From Marsupella aquatica (taxonomy: Eukaryota > Marchantiophyta), in NCBI GenBank assembly GCA_973895155.1, contig OZ316893.1, forward strand, positions 16,740,001 through 16,804,000: a stretch of DNA of 64,000 bases. The letters are read 5' to 3'. Both the position numbers and the translations under genes were made by a program. Position 1 is the stretch's first letter; the number at the start of each line of letters is the position of its first letter. A model generated the notes under the pieces. That model had not been told where the DNA came from, ran no database searches, and saw only the letters and a list, made by a program, of their open reading frames with translations. Positions 23,759-35,360 of this stretch are shown in pieces.

Positions 23759-26285
23759 TCATTCTTGTAAGAGTGAAGTAAAGTTGCGCATCCCTAAAGT
23801 TTTGGTAAGTTCACTGTGCGTGATAGGAGGTAAAGCTTTTGTGAATATGTTGGCAGAGTTCTGTTGACTAGGGATCCATTGTACTTCGATCTGTTTATGT
23901 GGTTCTTCATATGTAAAGAAAAATTTTGGAGCAATATGTTTTGTTTTATCACCTTTGATGTATCCTGTGGCTATCTGTTTGACGCATGGTCTATTGTCTT
24001 CGTAAATCATAGTGGGTGAAGTAAGTTTCAACATACCTGTGTTGTCTAGAATGTAGTCTATTACTGTGCGTAGCCAAAGGCATTCGCGGCTAGCTTCGTA
24101 CAATGTGATTATTTCTGAATGATTAGATGATGTTGTAGTGAGAGATTGATTGGTGCTCTTCCAAGAAATTGTTGTAGGTCCAATGAGAAATACGTAGCCT
24201 GTCTGGGATTTTGCATATGTAGGGTCGGATAAGTATCCTGCGTCTGCATATCCATAGAGTGTAATGTCGATGTCTGATGGGTAGAGTAAACCAAGATCAA
24301 TTGTTCCACTCAAGTAGCGGAAGATTCGTTTAAGCCCATTCCAATGTCGTATGGTGGGCTGTGAGCTATGGCGTGCTAGCAGGTTCACTGCAAATGCGAT
24401 GTCCGGCTGTGTTTGGCTTGCCAAGAACATGAGAGCGCCTATCGCAGATAGGTAGGGCTTCTCAGAGCCCAGTAGGGGTTCGTTCTCTTCTCTTTTTCGG
24501 AAAATATCTTTGTCTCGATCCAGTGAACGCAGGTCCATTGGAGATTTTACACTCTTTGCGTGAGCATTTTGAATGTTTTGAGCGTGTATGTAGATTGGTG
24601 GAGAAGGATACCTTGAGGTAAGTGCTCGAACTGTAAGCCAAGATAGAATGTTGTCTTTCCCAGATCTCGCATTTTGAAAATACGTTGGAGCAGTTTGATT
24701 GTTTCTAGCATTATCTTGCTAGTGCCAAACAAGTTTAGATCATCAACGTATATTGCTATAATGATCAGTTCTTTTCCTTCTCGTTTGATGAATATGCATG
24801 GTGCAACATCTGCATTTGTAAATCCCATGGCTATCATCTCTGCTTGAAAGCGTTGATACCAGGTTCGTCCGCTCTGTTTCAGCCCATACAGTGAGCGCAG
24901 TACTTGAATTGCAAAGCGGATTTGAGCTATACAAGCTTTCGATCTTATCACTGGCTTTGGAGAAGCCTTATATGCATATGTCTGTGATGTGTTGTGTAGC
25001 ACATTATGATTTGTGTGGCCAAAAGGGCCAGCTTCTTGGCTTTTCGGTAAGTTCTCCCCTCACTATGGTATTTAAGTCTATTTATCAGCTCAGGCGGAGC
25101 CTCCATCTGTATGTTCTTGTCAAGTTTTCCATACAGGTATGCGGTCACTATATCCAATTGATGCATGGAAAGTTTATAGTGTATTGCAAATGCTATGAGG
25201 TACCTGTAGGTGATGATATCCATCACTGGGGAATAAGTCAAGTCGTAATCCCTTCCTGGGATTTGGGTAAATCCTCGGGCCACAAGTCGTGATTTGTATC
25301 TCACTATTTCACCTTTTGCATTTCGCTTCTTCACAAAAATCCATTTGTATCCAGTCAGGTGGGTTTCATGTGAAACCGGGGAAATCTGTCCGAATACTTT
25401 ACGTGATATTAGTGAATCCAATTTGGAGTTTATGGCTGATTCCCATTTTGTCCAATCGTGTTGTTTTTGAGCCTCCAGGATTGTTTTGGGATCAGGTAAA
25501 TCTTCAATGATATCTTGTGATGTTTGGAATACAAACGTATGATCCAAAGGTGTGGTCCGCCGATCCCAGATTTGTCCTGTATGTTGATAATTGATGGCAA
25601 TTTCTTCATGTTCGAGATGCATAGTTTCAGATATCTCTGCTGTCGGTGGGATTGATGCTGGCTGTATGTTCTCCTCGGAGCGCCTCTGCCTTGGCTGCTT
25701 ATCTGTTGTTCCAGTTGGTCTCCCACATCTGACTCGAGGTTCTGTTTGATTTGCCGTTGGATCCAGGTGCTGTATTCGGGACGGAGTGTTCGCTGCTGGG
25801 ATGTGGGATCTAGTCACTTTAGCAGCGTCTGCGAAAGCATCAGGGAGTTGATCCATCATTCTTGTAAGGTGCAGTGTGCGCTGAATTTCTGAATCTGCTT
25901 GTTGTGTGCGAGGGTCATTCCAAAATCCAGTCTGGATTTGCCATCGTAAATCTTTAGGTAATTTGTGTCCATGGGTTTTCGTCACCTCCAACTTTGGGAA
26001 AATAGTTTCATAAAAATGGCAATCAGCGAAATGTGCTTTGAATACGTCCGCTGTTGATGGCTCCAAGTAGCGGATAATGGCTGTGGAGTTAAAACCCACA
26101 TAAATGCCAGGTTGGTGTTGTGGTCTCATTTTTGTCCTCTTAGGCCCCAATATTGGGACCAATACTTGACAGCCGAACGTTCTGAGATGTGAAATGTTCG
26201 GGGAAGAACCAAAAGCTAAATTGTATGGTGTACTTGAATTAAAAGCCGATGGTCTGTATTTCAGTAATGTATGTGAGCCGCTCAA
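23759..26285 (-). pseudogene. copia C pol fragment (integrase end, RT, RNase H)
   Basis: The minus strand starts abruptly inside the integrase-to-RT region (LLKYRPSAFNSSTPYNLAFG) at about 26270. It runs through GCQVLVPILGPKRTK, a Gly-Arg-Pro linker, RT (VKKRNAKGEIVRYKSRLVARG, MHQLDIVTAYLYG, YGLKQSGRTWY, YVDDLNLFG) and RNase H (ADAGYLSDP, SLTTTSSNHSEI, IYEDN, STANIFTKAL-like) to a stop at 23759. Frame changes near 25000 and 24545 break it. Gag, protease and most of integrase are missing, and there is no LTR. It is a 5'-truncated dead copy related to copia A and B. Confidence 0.88.
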
Positions 26286-26289
26286 TTAG

Positions 26290-29200
26290 TGGGTTAAATT
26301 AGTTTTAGGTTAGATTTTTTCTTTTTTGTTCTAAGTAAGCATATTATGCCTGTAAATGAGTGGGAAGTAGAAGTGAAACTGAAGTAAACTCTCTTCAGTA
26401 AAGCAGAGTAAGAAAGTTTAATTAGTTTAAATCACGGTTAACTTAACAGTGGATTAGTGGATTAGATAGGTAATCAGATCCTTAGAGTTTGTAATTTAGG
26501 CTGGGATTTTTTCTGAAGGTTCTAGGCAGGCCCTGGAGAACCCTTGTAAAAGTGCAAGTCATTTCTACCGTTCAATTAGAAGCTATTTACAGTGGAACAA
26601 AACTTAAAATAGCCAACTTGCAGGACCTAGGGAAAATAGCCATAGAGCAAAAAATGTATTTTGAAGGCTAGCCATGGTGTTACTATACCTAACACTATCC
26701 CTTAGAATTACAAAACCTAGTTTTGGACTTATAGATACTTTTTGGGAGTGGTCCGAATTCTGTAAAAGTAGCTATGAATTATGACGGATTGCAGACTTTG
26801 AACAATTATAGAAAAGCCAAGTTTAGTTATATATCAATTCTAAGAATTGTTTTAGGAAGCCCTAGGGCTAGGAAAGCCAGGAGTATGTTCATAATAGTTT
26901 TTTTCTAATGAGTGAGTTTTGAGCTATAGGCGAAGATGGCTAATGTTAAATGCCATAAGTAGCACTTAAAGGGAGACTTAAAGGGAGGAATGTTCTTTGT
27001 GCATACAAAGGGGTAATTCAGCTGCGTAGAGAAACGTGGTGGACTCATTTACATCTGTAAAGGGCAGGGTTACAATGTAAAAGAGCTAGCTAAGGCCAGG
27101 TGTCGAGCCCAGAATTCAATAGAGCAAAAATCAAAGTGAAATTGAAGGGAGAATGGAGCTCAACGCTGCAGCTGAATGGAGAGCCAATACTCCACCAAAT
27201 CAAGTAAGAAGAACTGGGCTGGAATGCTGGGCTCAAGGAGAATCAGAAGACCTGAACTAGAAGAGGAAATTCTGGAGTACGAATTAAAGGAGGAGATAGA
27301 AGGGAAAGCAAAGGCTGGAAGGGAAATTAATAGAGAAGATTGAAATTTCTGAATCAGAGAGAATATTTTACAGAAAAGAGAAGTCATCGACTGCTAACAA
27401 GGGGGCTCTTCAGGCAAAATCAACTTGCATCTTCTATAGGGGAACTTCGAGGTGGCAACAGTGGACAGCTAGAAAACCATTTCCTCAGCTAGGGTGATTG
27501 ACAAGAAATCCGAGCTGTGGCCCTTAACTTCAGGAATTGAATGCAGAATCAAGTCCATAGAGATATTTCTGAAATTAGAATGGCTGCTCTTTGGACTCAA
27601 GAATTGAATGCAGGATCAAGTCCATAGAGATATTTCTGAAATTAGAATGGCTGCTCTTTGGACTCAAGAATTGAATGCAGGATTAGTATCAAGTCCATAG
27701 AGATATTTCTGAAATTAGAATGGCTGCTCTTTGGACTCACAAATTGAATGCTACCAAGGTCAACCGACAATCGAGAGAAGAACACATGGAAGGGAGATAT
27801 TTTTGTGAGAATGGAGGGCTGGTATGAACAGAAGCACCAGCCAGACTTCCTTCAAATAAGCCACGATCCCTTCAAACAAGTTCAGTTCTCTAAGTCCTAG
27901 CTTAGTTCTCTCCTTGCTCCAAACTGAATCAAGCAGTTGACTCTACCATAGATGGGAAGCATTCATTCTCCTATTTCCATGAGTTCTTTCTCTCCGTTCA
28001 CCCATGCACTTACTGTCAAGACCAGGGCTTATATTTCACAGGAGTACTGGGCCTTTACATTTGTAGTCTCACGGGGTTCCAATACCTAGCTTGCTCAAAG
28101 GTGGACAAGAGGGGCAGAAGTTCAAATCTGAGGGCTAGGTTTCACCAAGGTGTACCTCAAGCATTTCAGAGAGGACAACCAGATTACCAAGCCACTAACC
28201 AGTACGGTAAGGAGGTACCATGCTTGGTCATTCGCAAGGCCCTAATCGGATTGGTGAGGCCTGGAGAAGGGCTCTTTCATGTCAAGGGGACCTAGGCTGG
28301 TTCTGGAGTCCAGGAATAAGGAGGGTAAGGAGTGGAGTCCTTAAAGCCAACATGGAGGGTACCTAAGGACCTGAGTTACATGGAGACTTTGGAGGAACTT
28401 GGAGGGCCATTGGAAGTTGATCCCTCTACTATTTTTAGAGCTATTTGGTAGATAGGGATGACTGTACTTTGGAGGCTGACTTAGTCCCTGATTTGGAGGG
28501 ATAGGACAGCCAAGTCAGGAGGTGAGGTGGACCTGAATGAAGGGCTAAAATCAAGGAGTTGATTTAGGCTTTCAAAAGGCCACCAACTAGCTCATTAGTT
28601 AGGTAAGACAAACAAGTGAGTTAGTGAGATAGTTAGGAGGATAAGTAAGGATCTTTGACCCCCTTGAAAGGTGGGCTGGTCTTTTTTAGTGATGAGTCAC
28701 TTGCTGGCCTTTGGGGTGGTTTTGGACTTTGTGATGAGTTGGAGCCAAGCAAGGAGTACTTAAGTTGGTGTGAGTTACTTTGTGTGGGTCCAAGTATGGA
28801 GAATCAAGGAGTAGCACTAAGAGACCTTAGGGGAACTAAGGTAGATGTTCTAGGGGTACTAGAACTCAAGTGTATGCCTTGAGGCTTGAAAGGACCATAG
28901 TGTTAAGTAGTAGGAGTTGAAGAAGCTAAAGTATAGCAAGTAGGTAGTGACAACCTACCCATGTACTTCCTTTGAAATTCTTATGAAATTTCAGCACATT
29001 TCTGGGAAAGAAATTGTTGATGTGCACTCATCTGAAATCTTGAGGCCCTTGTGGTCTAGCATGTTGCTCATATGATTGTTGTGAGTCCAGAAGTCTTCTC
29101 TTCGGGAAAGGGAGACCTAGATTAGTTGTCTTGCCGGGTAGGGGGACATTTCCAGCGGTGGAAACCAAAGAATACCCATTTCCGGTGACGGAAACCAAAT

Positions 29201-29330
29201 ACATCTGCACAGTCTCAAGGAGAAGCAAAGGCTTAATGGAAATAGAGGTAGTTCCTTCTTATGGAGCGTCCCTCCCGTAGTTCCTGGTGATAAAGAGCTA
29301 TCAAGTGCAAGCTTTTAGTACAATAAGGCT
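26290..29330. other. gene-poor interval between copia C and the palindrome cluster
   Basis: About 3 kb without a credible gene. Composition changes at about 26285, where copia C ends. It contains a 67-bp tandem repeat (27535-27755) and many AG-rich stretches (for example 28300-28900). A retroelement LTR or untranslated region is possible, but no paired copy was found. Confidence 0.45.
27535..27755 (+). repeat. 67-bp tandem repeat, three copies plus partial
   Basis: The segment AAGTCCATAGAGATATTTCT recurs at 27551, 27618 and 27691 within near-identical units (spacing 67 and 73 bp). The third unit carries a 6-bp insertion (TAGTAT region). Copies are nearly identical, so the array is young. Confidence 0.9.
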
Positions 29331-29710
29331 TATTAGCTCATAAGCGAGGGTCTAACAGAAGGTATATCTGTCCTTGCATGTCTTCTCTTCATCAAGAGAA
29401 CCTCTCCCAATTGAACTTTATTCAAGATAGAGGTAATGTCAGATTCTTGCGCCCCCTCAAATACCCTGAATGTCGTCTCAGTAAGCTGCTTTGCTTCCCT
29501 CTTCTTCCCAGTCATCTCTCCATTGTTGTCAGGCAAACTACCGGACAACCAACTATTGCAGACCGACATCCACAACTTATAGAGGCTCTCCGATGCGGAA
29601 AGGATCCAGTTGTATTCGCTGATGCTACTCACTTTCAGTGTGACTTTGGCCAACCCTTCATAATCCTGAAACCCAACAACAAATGGTAAGAACAACACAG
29701 TAAACCAAAC

Positions 29711-29746
29711 CTTTGGAGAAGGTATCTTAGAGCCAAGCCTCGGATT
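29711..29746 (-). other. 36-bp micro-exon bounded by palindromic 3' splice site
   Basis: On the minus strand ...GTGTAG precedes AATCCGAGG ... CCAAAG, which is followed by gtttgg. It is 12 codons (NPRLGSKIPSPK), phase 0 on both sides, and joins ...KSQEFQ to DYEGLAKV without a frameshift. Confidence 0.5.
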
Positions 29747-29766
29747 CTACACGAGGCTCGTGTGGA
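29746..29766 (-). repeat. cluster palindrome 1
   Basis: Minus strand: arm TCCACACGAG, centre C, arm CTCGTGTAGA. One mismatch between arms, on the 5' arm. Its TAG is the inferred acceptor of the 55-bp intron 29747-29801. Confidence 0.85.
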
Positions 29767-32156
29767 TCACAAAAGAAATTATGGTGTCAACAAGAACGGA
29801 CCTGGAATTCCTGGGATTTTTGCCCTGACGGCACTGGCCGCACTGGTCGATTCATTTTCGAATATTGCATTCTCGCATGCCTGACCTGGTCAATGAATGG
29901 TGACAAGAAACAATGTGCTTCAGCTTGCAAGTTATTTGCATGTGAAATCTCAACCAACACCTTAACAGGTGTCGACCCCTTGAGAATTCTTGCACGACGG
30001 AATTTGAGGAGGTTGGTAGTTTCAACCAGAGATGGCTGTGTCCGAGAACTCCAAATGATTTTCCTCGCGGCCATAGTCAAGTGTTGACCACTTATTGCAA
30101 AATATTGATACTCAGATAATTGTTTAGAATCAAAATCTTTGACGGAAAGATCGATAAGACTGTAAACACCATTAATCATCTTGTAAGGCACCAGATCTGC
30201 AGGCAAACGTTCCTGACCGGCATTTGAAATCATCAACTGAACAAGATGGTTGACATGGTCTTTGTTGAGTAACCGCTCATTCATTTTTTCCGACGGAGGA
30301 TAGATATTCATCAAAGGAACGAGGAAAATTTTTGACAACCCAAAAGAATACCAGCATCGGTTTTGCTACAAAGTCTTTTCTACCCTCTCAAGTCTGGCTT
30401 GATCAATGATTACTTTAGAACTCGAGTCAGCATTCATCTCTCCCATGTCATCCACGACATCCATCTCAATCATCTCCACTTTCTTACGTTGTTTCTTCGG
30501 GATTGGGACACCGGTTTCCGGTGCCTCTTCTGTTCCCTCAGTCTCTTTTTTGCGGCCCCTTCCACGCTTGGAATTCTCCGATCTTGTCACCCCATGGTCT
30601 GTGGATACGTCTTGCACTTGAGTATTGACCTTTTGAGATTTTGAGGGCACTTTCTGTTTCACGACAGCGGAAGGTGTTGTAGTGGAAGCCTTACGAGACA
30701 AATCCTTCTTAATGACACCTTTTGATACGGGTTTTGCTATCTCTTCCACAATTGCCTACTTCTTTTGAGCCTTCTTCCTGACAGCCTTCTTTTGTTCTGG
30801 CATTTCGGCCGCTTTAATCTTCTTCTGTGGTTGTTTGGACTTTGCAATCTGTGGCCCTTTCACCTCAATAGAGCTAGTGCGGATTTTTGCCTGAGGGACA
30901 TTAGCTTTCCCAACCTTCTCTAGAAGAGCGATCTTTGAAGACAATCTCTTCTTCTTGGAAGGAGGAGCATCTTCTTCCATTCGCTTTCTTTTGTTTTTCT
31001 TCTGCACCTCCATCTCAGTCTCAGAGTCCTTTTCCTCTTCAGCCTCTGAGCCTCCCACTTCCACGAGTTCTTCAACCATGACTTGGATCTCATCTTCAAA
31101 GATCTCCTCTGTTCCAACCAACTCAGGACTCAAAGAGTCACTGGGAACAATGCTCGGTTCATCTGATGTACCCTATGAACTTGATGATCCTGAATCTGAA
31201 CTCGATGACGATCCAGGTTCATGTACAACTTTGCTTGCTTTGAGATTTGGGCCACCACCATGACGTCCGTGCCTTTTCTGATTCAAATTGAAGGCCTTCA
31301 CTACACGATGGGTCGCAACCCAACGTTTAATCCTTTCCTTGTCAACTGGATCTGGGAAAGAAATTTCCGGAACGATCTTGATCTCCTACCGGAGTTCATC
31401 TTCCGGTAAAGATAGAGACATGACATAAACAACATGCCTGGTTGCAGAAAGGTGAGATTGATAATCTTTGAAGAACAAAAAACTAACCCTTCCCAGCCCT
31501 GAAACAATATCCTCAGCAGTGAGAACATTATCTGGATCCATGAAACGATGAGTGGAAGGATCAAAAAATCCCAAGGACGTTATGTTCATTGGCGCAACAA
31601 TATTGTTCAACGGCAAGAGAGAACTCTCTATATCCACACATTAACGCGGTCCTCCACCGTCACTGTCAGAAAGACCTTCCCCTTCTGGTGCTCTGGTGCT
31701 TTTGAAATCCTACAATCGGCAAGCACACCCAAGTACTTCCAAAACCTTTTGGGCTTGGCAATAACGATCCCCCGCAACCAACACCTCCAAGCGTCACCCT
31801 CCATACGCATTTCAAAAGACCATGAATTGATGATTGGATTTCGGTGGCTAATAGTGCTTCGACTTAGCGGTTGCAGTAGGCACGGGTGGCTGAAACAAAC
31901 ATACGGGAATCCTAGGAAAGAACCAATACGGAAGATTTAGAACAGAGTCCAAGATGTCAAAACAAATGCCAAGATTTTATTATTCACAAAAATGGACAAT
32001 CCGTCCAGAAAACAACTCATTCGACCAAAATGGACTTTGCCCGCTCGACTACCATCTTCTAAAGTTGGGGCACATATTCATCTGGGTGCCTCAAACTCCA
32101 ACTAAACAACTCGTCTAGTACTAAGTCTTGACAGATGAGTTCTAGGGAAATGTCTC

Positions 32157-32993
32157 CTAGGCTGCTTCCTTCTTCAGCCTCTTGATAGTCTGGAGGTGGC
32201 CTTCCTCCTGGGCCGTCATGATAATCAGCTTCTTTATGAGCGTCTGTATCTGACTCTCATGGAGCTCATCAAGCTTGGCGGCCTCCTTCATCACTAGGCA
32301 CAACTCCTGACATGTCTGAAGATGGTTCCGCTGAGCTCAAAAATATCTTCCAGCATAATCCTTTCTAATCAAACTAATCTCTTCATCTTTCTCCTTCACA
32401 GTTTCTCGCAGGGTCTCAAGTTCCTCGAGGACATCCTCAGTCATTTGGGACTCCTTCTCATGTTTATCTTTGATCGATTTCAAATGTTTCAAGGCATTGT
32501 CGATTTGGCCTTCAAGGTGACAAATGAGCCTCAGGTGAGTAACATGCTCTACACGAGAGTTGCGTGAAAGCAAATGGAAATGATATTTACTCCAACGCAT
32601 TTTCATACGGAAGCACTGATGGGATGAGCATCGTCCGAGATCTACAAGAGAGTTGCGTGAAGATAGAGATAAAATACGTCTAAAACTGATTCAGAGAAAA
32701 AGACTGAGGGTTACCTTCAAGCATGATCTGTGCGTTCACGGCATAGTACTGGAGCTCATCTACACGAGTCTCGTGTAGAAAACTTAGTACTGGGTATTGC
32801 ATAACACAAATAAATCTAATAGGATAATGTCTACACGAGACTCGTGTGGAAGGAACCGCTGAAATTTGAAATAAAAACAAACAACGAAAAGAAAAACTAA
32901 AGATCTACACGACTGTCGTGTGGAAATACCTTCAACTCTGGTGAAAGCTGCGACCGACATCTCCCGGACTTCCAATTCGGATAGATTCGCCAT
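32157..32993 (-). CDS. Small coiled-coil protein with three palindrome-ended introns
   Basis: Start ATG at 32993 (MANLSELEV). Inferred exons: 32930-32993, 32715-32759, 32591-32641, 32157-32548. All three junctions are phase 1 and the total of 552 nt is divisible by three. Each intron begins GT and ends in a palindrome-derived TAG: 170 bp (with two further palindromes inside), 73 bp and 42 bp. The last exon encodes a heptad-rich coiled coil (about residues 60-170, for example LEELETLRETVKEKDEEI) and ends KRLKKEAA. One in-frame TGA lies at 32337-32339, so this copy may be dead or carry one unrecognised feature. No known domain. It lies upstream of, and on the same strand as, the ParB-like gene. 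Confidence 0.5.
32547..32569 (-). repeat. cluster palindrome 2 (degenerate 5' arm)
   Basis: Minus strand: 5' arm TTTCACGCAA, 3' arm CTCTCGTGTAG. Inferred acceptor for exon 4 of the coiled-coil gene at 32548. Confidence 0.7.
32641..32663 (-). repeat. cluster palindrome 3 (degenerate)
   Basis: Minus strand: CTTCACGCAA then CTCTCTTGTAG. Shares the variant 5' arm of palindrome 2. Inferred acceptor for exon 3 of the coiled-coil gene at 32641. Confidence 0.65.
32759..32779 (-). repeat. cluster palindrome 4 (perfect)
   Basis: Arms TCTACACGAG and CTCGTGTAGA around a single central base, with no mismatch. Inferred acceptor for exon 2 of the coiled-coil gene at 32759. Confidence 0.9.
32830..32850 (-). 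repeat. cluster palindrome 5
   Basis: Minus strand arms TCCACACGAG and CTCGTGTAGA. Lies inside intron 1 of the coiled-coil gene. Confidence 0.85.
32904..32924 (-). repeat. cluster palindrome 6, with paired base changes in both arms
   Basis: Minus strand arms TCCACACGAC and GTCGTGTAGA. Relative to the consensus, the innermost pair changed on both arms (G to C and C to G), which keeps the pairing. Confidence 0.85.
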
Positions 32994-34149
32994 GAAACCT
33001 CTTCGCACGTGTGAAACAATTTGCAAAATAAGGACAAAATTGAGCAGAACTCAAAGGGAGAGACAAATGAGCAAAAGGGCGAAGAATGAGCGAGAGGGCA
33101 AAGATGAAGGAATGAGTGAATGAGCGAATCTCATTGAAATATATAACTGATACGAGGAATGGGCGAGCGTGAAAATGGGCCAGTGTGAAGCGTGAAGACA
33201 CCATTAAGAGCGCCGCCAAAAATATCCACGAATCTTACCAGACGACAATCGTGTAGAGCTATCAGCCTGTCACATTCGAGCAGATGTGCTTATTATTTTG
33301 TCATTATCTGTTGTCATTATCTGACATGATTAATTGCGCCGCCAAAATATTGGAAAATCGGACCACACGACAATCTAGCAGAGCGGCCACCCTATCATTT
33401 TTGTCCATTATATTCGGGATTTCTATCTGGGAATGGTATTTATCGATTAGTCATCCTGATTCTCTAGTCCATTCTCTCGCCAGAGGTGAATGGTTCTGAG
33501 GACAAGTTCTGGCACTGGTGGTTTAGAGGACAGGTTTTGGCACGGGTTTGAGTCCAAGGACTGCTTCTGGGCGCCCAATCGGTACGTCCCTTCTGGGATT
33601 CCATTCCTGTGACTGTCTCATTCCTGTGATTGTCTCATTCTTGTCACTCTTGGAGAATGTTTTTTTAGGACAATTATTTGTACCTCATTTCTTTCAAAAG
33701 TTCTACTAAATAGGGGTACTGTAATAGGATATTTAGCATTTCAAGAGGAATTAGACCTCATTTCTTCCTTAACTGCCCTAATTTTAGAATTAGACTTCAT
33801 TTCTTCTTAATTGAGGACGATTGAGGGTCCTGACATGGGTTATGTCTTGGTCTTGAGGAATTGGACTTCAATTGTAACACAATTTATCAGTTGGGTGGTT
33901 CCTTAATGTGATATTACATGGATTGGGGATTTGTACCCTGTTGGAATTTGTACCCTAATGGAATTTGTACACTGGTGGACCTTTTACCCTATTGGAATTT
34001 GTACCTAGTTGGACTTTCCTTCTCTCTTAGAGTGAAACATCGAATAATAGTGGGTCCTTTCCTTACTTCTTGTGGGACTTTTTGTCATAAATGCATATGA
34101 TTGTGATAATTCCGTTACTTTTGGGAGATGTTTAGACCTAAGCTGATGC

Positions 34150-34170
34150 TCTACACGAGGCTCGCCTAGC
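34150..34170 (-). repeat. cluster palindrome 9
   Basis: Minus strand: decayed 5' arm GCTAGGCGAG, intact 3' arm CTCGTGTAGA. A GT 45-50 bp upstream on the minus strand (GTAGTGGAAGG) would make a 51-bp intron ending here. Confidence 0.75.
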
Positions 34171-34218
34171 CATCGAACCTCCTTGAGTTTCCTTCCACTA
34201 CCTGTATGCGTTAATAAT

Positions 34219-34239
34219 TCTACACGAGCCTCGTGTTGA
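34219..34239 (-). repeat. cluster palindrome 10
   Basis: Minus strand: 5' arm TCAACACGAG, centre G, 3' arm CTCGTGTAGA. Only the 5' arm has diverged. Confidence 0.85.
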
Positions 34240-34284
34240 GGGATACTGACGTGCATGTTTTATTCTGGTTAACCAGGTCTTTTC

Positions 34285-34421
34285 TGTTACAAACCTAATA
34301 CACCAACAATGATATGATCTTCTATTCCAAGGAGATAATATATACATATGGTAACTCTGGTTGGAGTTAACCATGGGTTCTAACTATAGTTAGTATACCC
34401 AATCATAGTTAGGGTATAACA
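34285..34421 (-). repeat. 3' LTR of copia B (137 bp)
   Basis: Begins TGTTATACCC and ends TTTGTAACA on the minus strand. Matches 46572-46707 except for one substitution (AGATAATA/AGAGAATA) and a one-base indel near TAACTATAGTTAG. Confidence 0.95.
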
Positions 34422-35360
34422 CTCCCCCTTGGGTGTTATCATTTTAGGAAAAATGTGACAACCAATCTTCTATCAATGTATATGAAGGTAGGTGATGGGG
34501 GTGCAACCTCATTAAAACCTTCCCTACTTTCTTTTGTGGAAGGAAAGAGTATTGCCACCCTACATCCCTTTAAGTTTTAAAATAAAGTTGTGTCTTTCTA
34601 AAGTAATCTGTATTTGCGTTTGTCTATTCCCTACTTTTCTAGACTAATTGCATTCAGAGTATATGTTTTTAGGTTTGTATTCTGGGTTGTGGTGTCGTTC
34701 TGCAAGAGGTCCATCGAGTGTAAGTGGTGTTGAAGTCGGTTGTATGAGAGTGGAATGGCGGGTTCTCTTTCGTGCAAGTACTGTCGATGTCGGGGTGAGC
34801 TGCAATGGTTGGAGATGCAATTGCCCTGGGTCTTTGTGATAGGGTCAATCAGAGAGATGCCAGTGCGTCTTCTTGAGGATTCATCAAGTTTCGTCTGTGG
34901 CTCTTGAGGAAGTCGATTGCGAGAGGTTAGTCGAACGACTTGTGTTCTGTCAAGCTGGTGCTGTTCGTTCTCGCAATGTTCATCAGGGAAGTCAAATCTC
35001 CCCCTCAATCTTTGTATCCTGCAAAAGCTTTGTTACGCTGCGTATTCCTATTGAATAAGTTAGTGATTGATGGAGGGACGGTGGTAGAGACTTCGTAAGG
35101 ATATCTGCCTTGTTCTGATTTCCTGGAATCCATTGTACATCAATTTATTTTCCTTGTTGTTTGTGTGAGAAAAAGAATTTAGGCGCAATATGTTTTGTAA
35201 GTTCGCCTTTGATGAATCCGGTTTTGATTTGAGTTATGCAAGGCATGTTATCTTCGAAGAGTATTGTAGGTTTGGTTAATTTTGGTTTACCTGTGTTGAT
35301 CAGAATATGATCTAAGCACTGACTACCTCGGATGTAGCAAAACTTGAGCTACCTCCATCA

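Larger units (their letters stand above)
29333..31860 (-). pseudogene. ParB-like-motif basic protein of the palindrome cluster
   Basis: One minus-strand frame runs from 31637 down to 29802 with three TAG stops (31386-31388, 30756-30758, 30366-30368). A related segment further upstream (31628-31810, FWKYLGVLADCRI) is in another frame. Order: unknown N-terminal domain, Ser-rich linker, acidic stretch, long Lys-rich tracts with nuclear-localisation-like KKNKRKR and KKKRLSSK, then a segment with MNERLLNKDHVNHLV and YQYFAISGQHLTMAAR. The last two resemble the ParB/sulfiredoxin-fold pattern (conserved helix, then G-x-H). The C-terminus comes from a 36-bp exon (29711-29746) and a last exon 29333-29667. 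Intron 29747-29801 ends in the cluster's palindrome; intron 29668-29710 ends in an ordinary TTTCAG. Function is unknown; the ParB relation is tentative. Confidence 0.5.
33003..34284. other. interval upstream of copia B with more palindromes
   Basis: No long frame. A diverged duplication starts at GCGCCGCCAAAA (about 33212 and 33337); each copy carries a palindrome-like site about 30 bp later (33239-33257 ending CGTGTAG on the plus strand, and a decayed one at 33361-33382). Two good palindromes at 34150 and 34219 bracket sequence that could be tiny minus-strand exons. 33900-34050 contains repeated GGAATTTGTACCCT-like units. Confidence 0.4.

Noticed and set aside
29787-30338. Recent bacterial transfer of a ParB gene
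   Set aside because: The frame is part of a larger intron-containing, Lys-rich eukaryote-type protein, and the ParB likeness is only a short motif.
29787-31637. TAG reassigned to an amino acid, since three TAGs interrupt one frame
   Set aside because: The host copper ATPase gene ends in TAG and other decayed frames here also contain TGA and TAA; mutation explains it better.
34005-34256. 83-residue minus-strand ORF as a real protein
   Set aside because: Its two H-E-x-R-V-like segments are translations of palindromes 9 and 10; it is more likely small exons and introns or non-coding.
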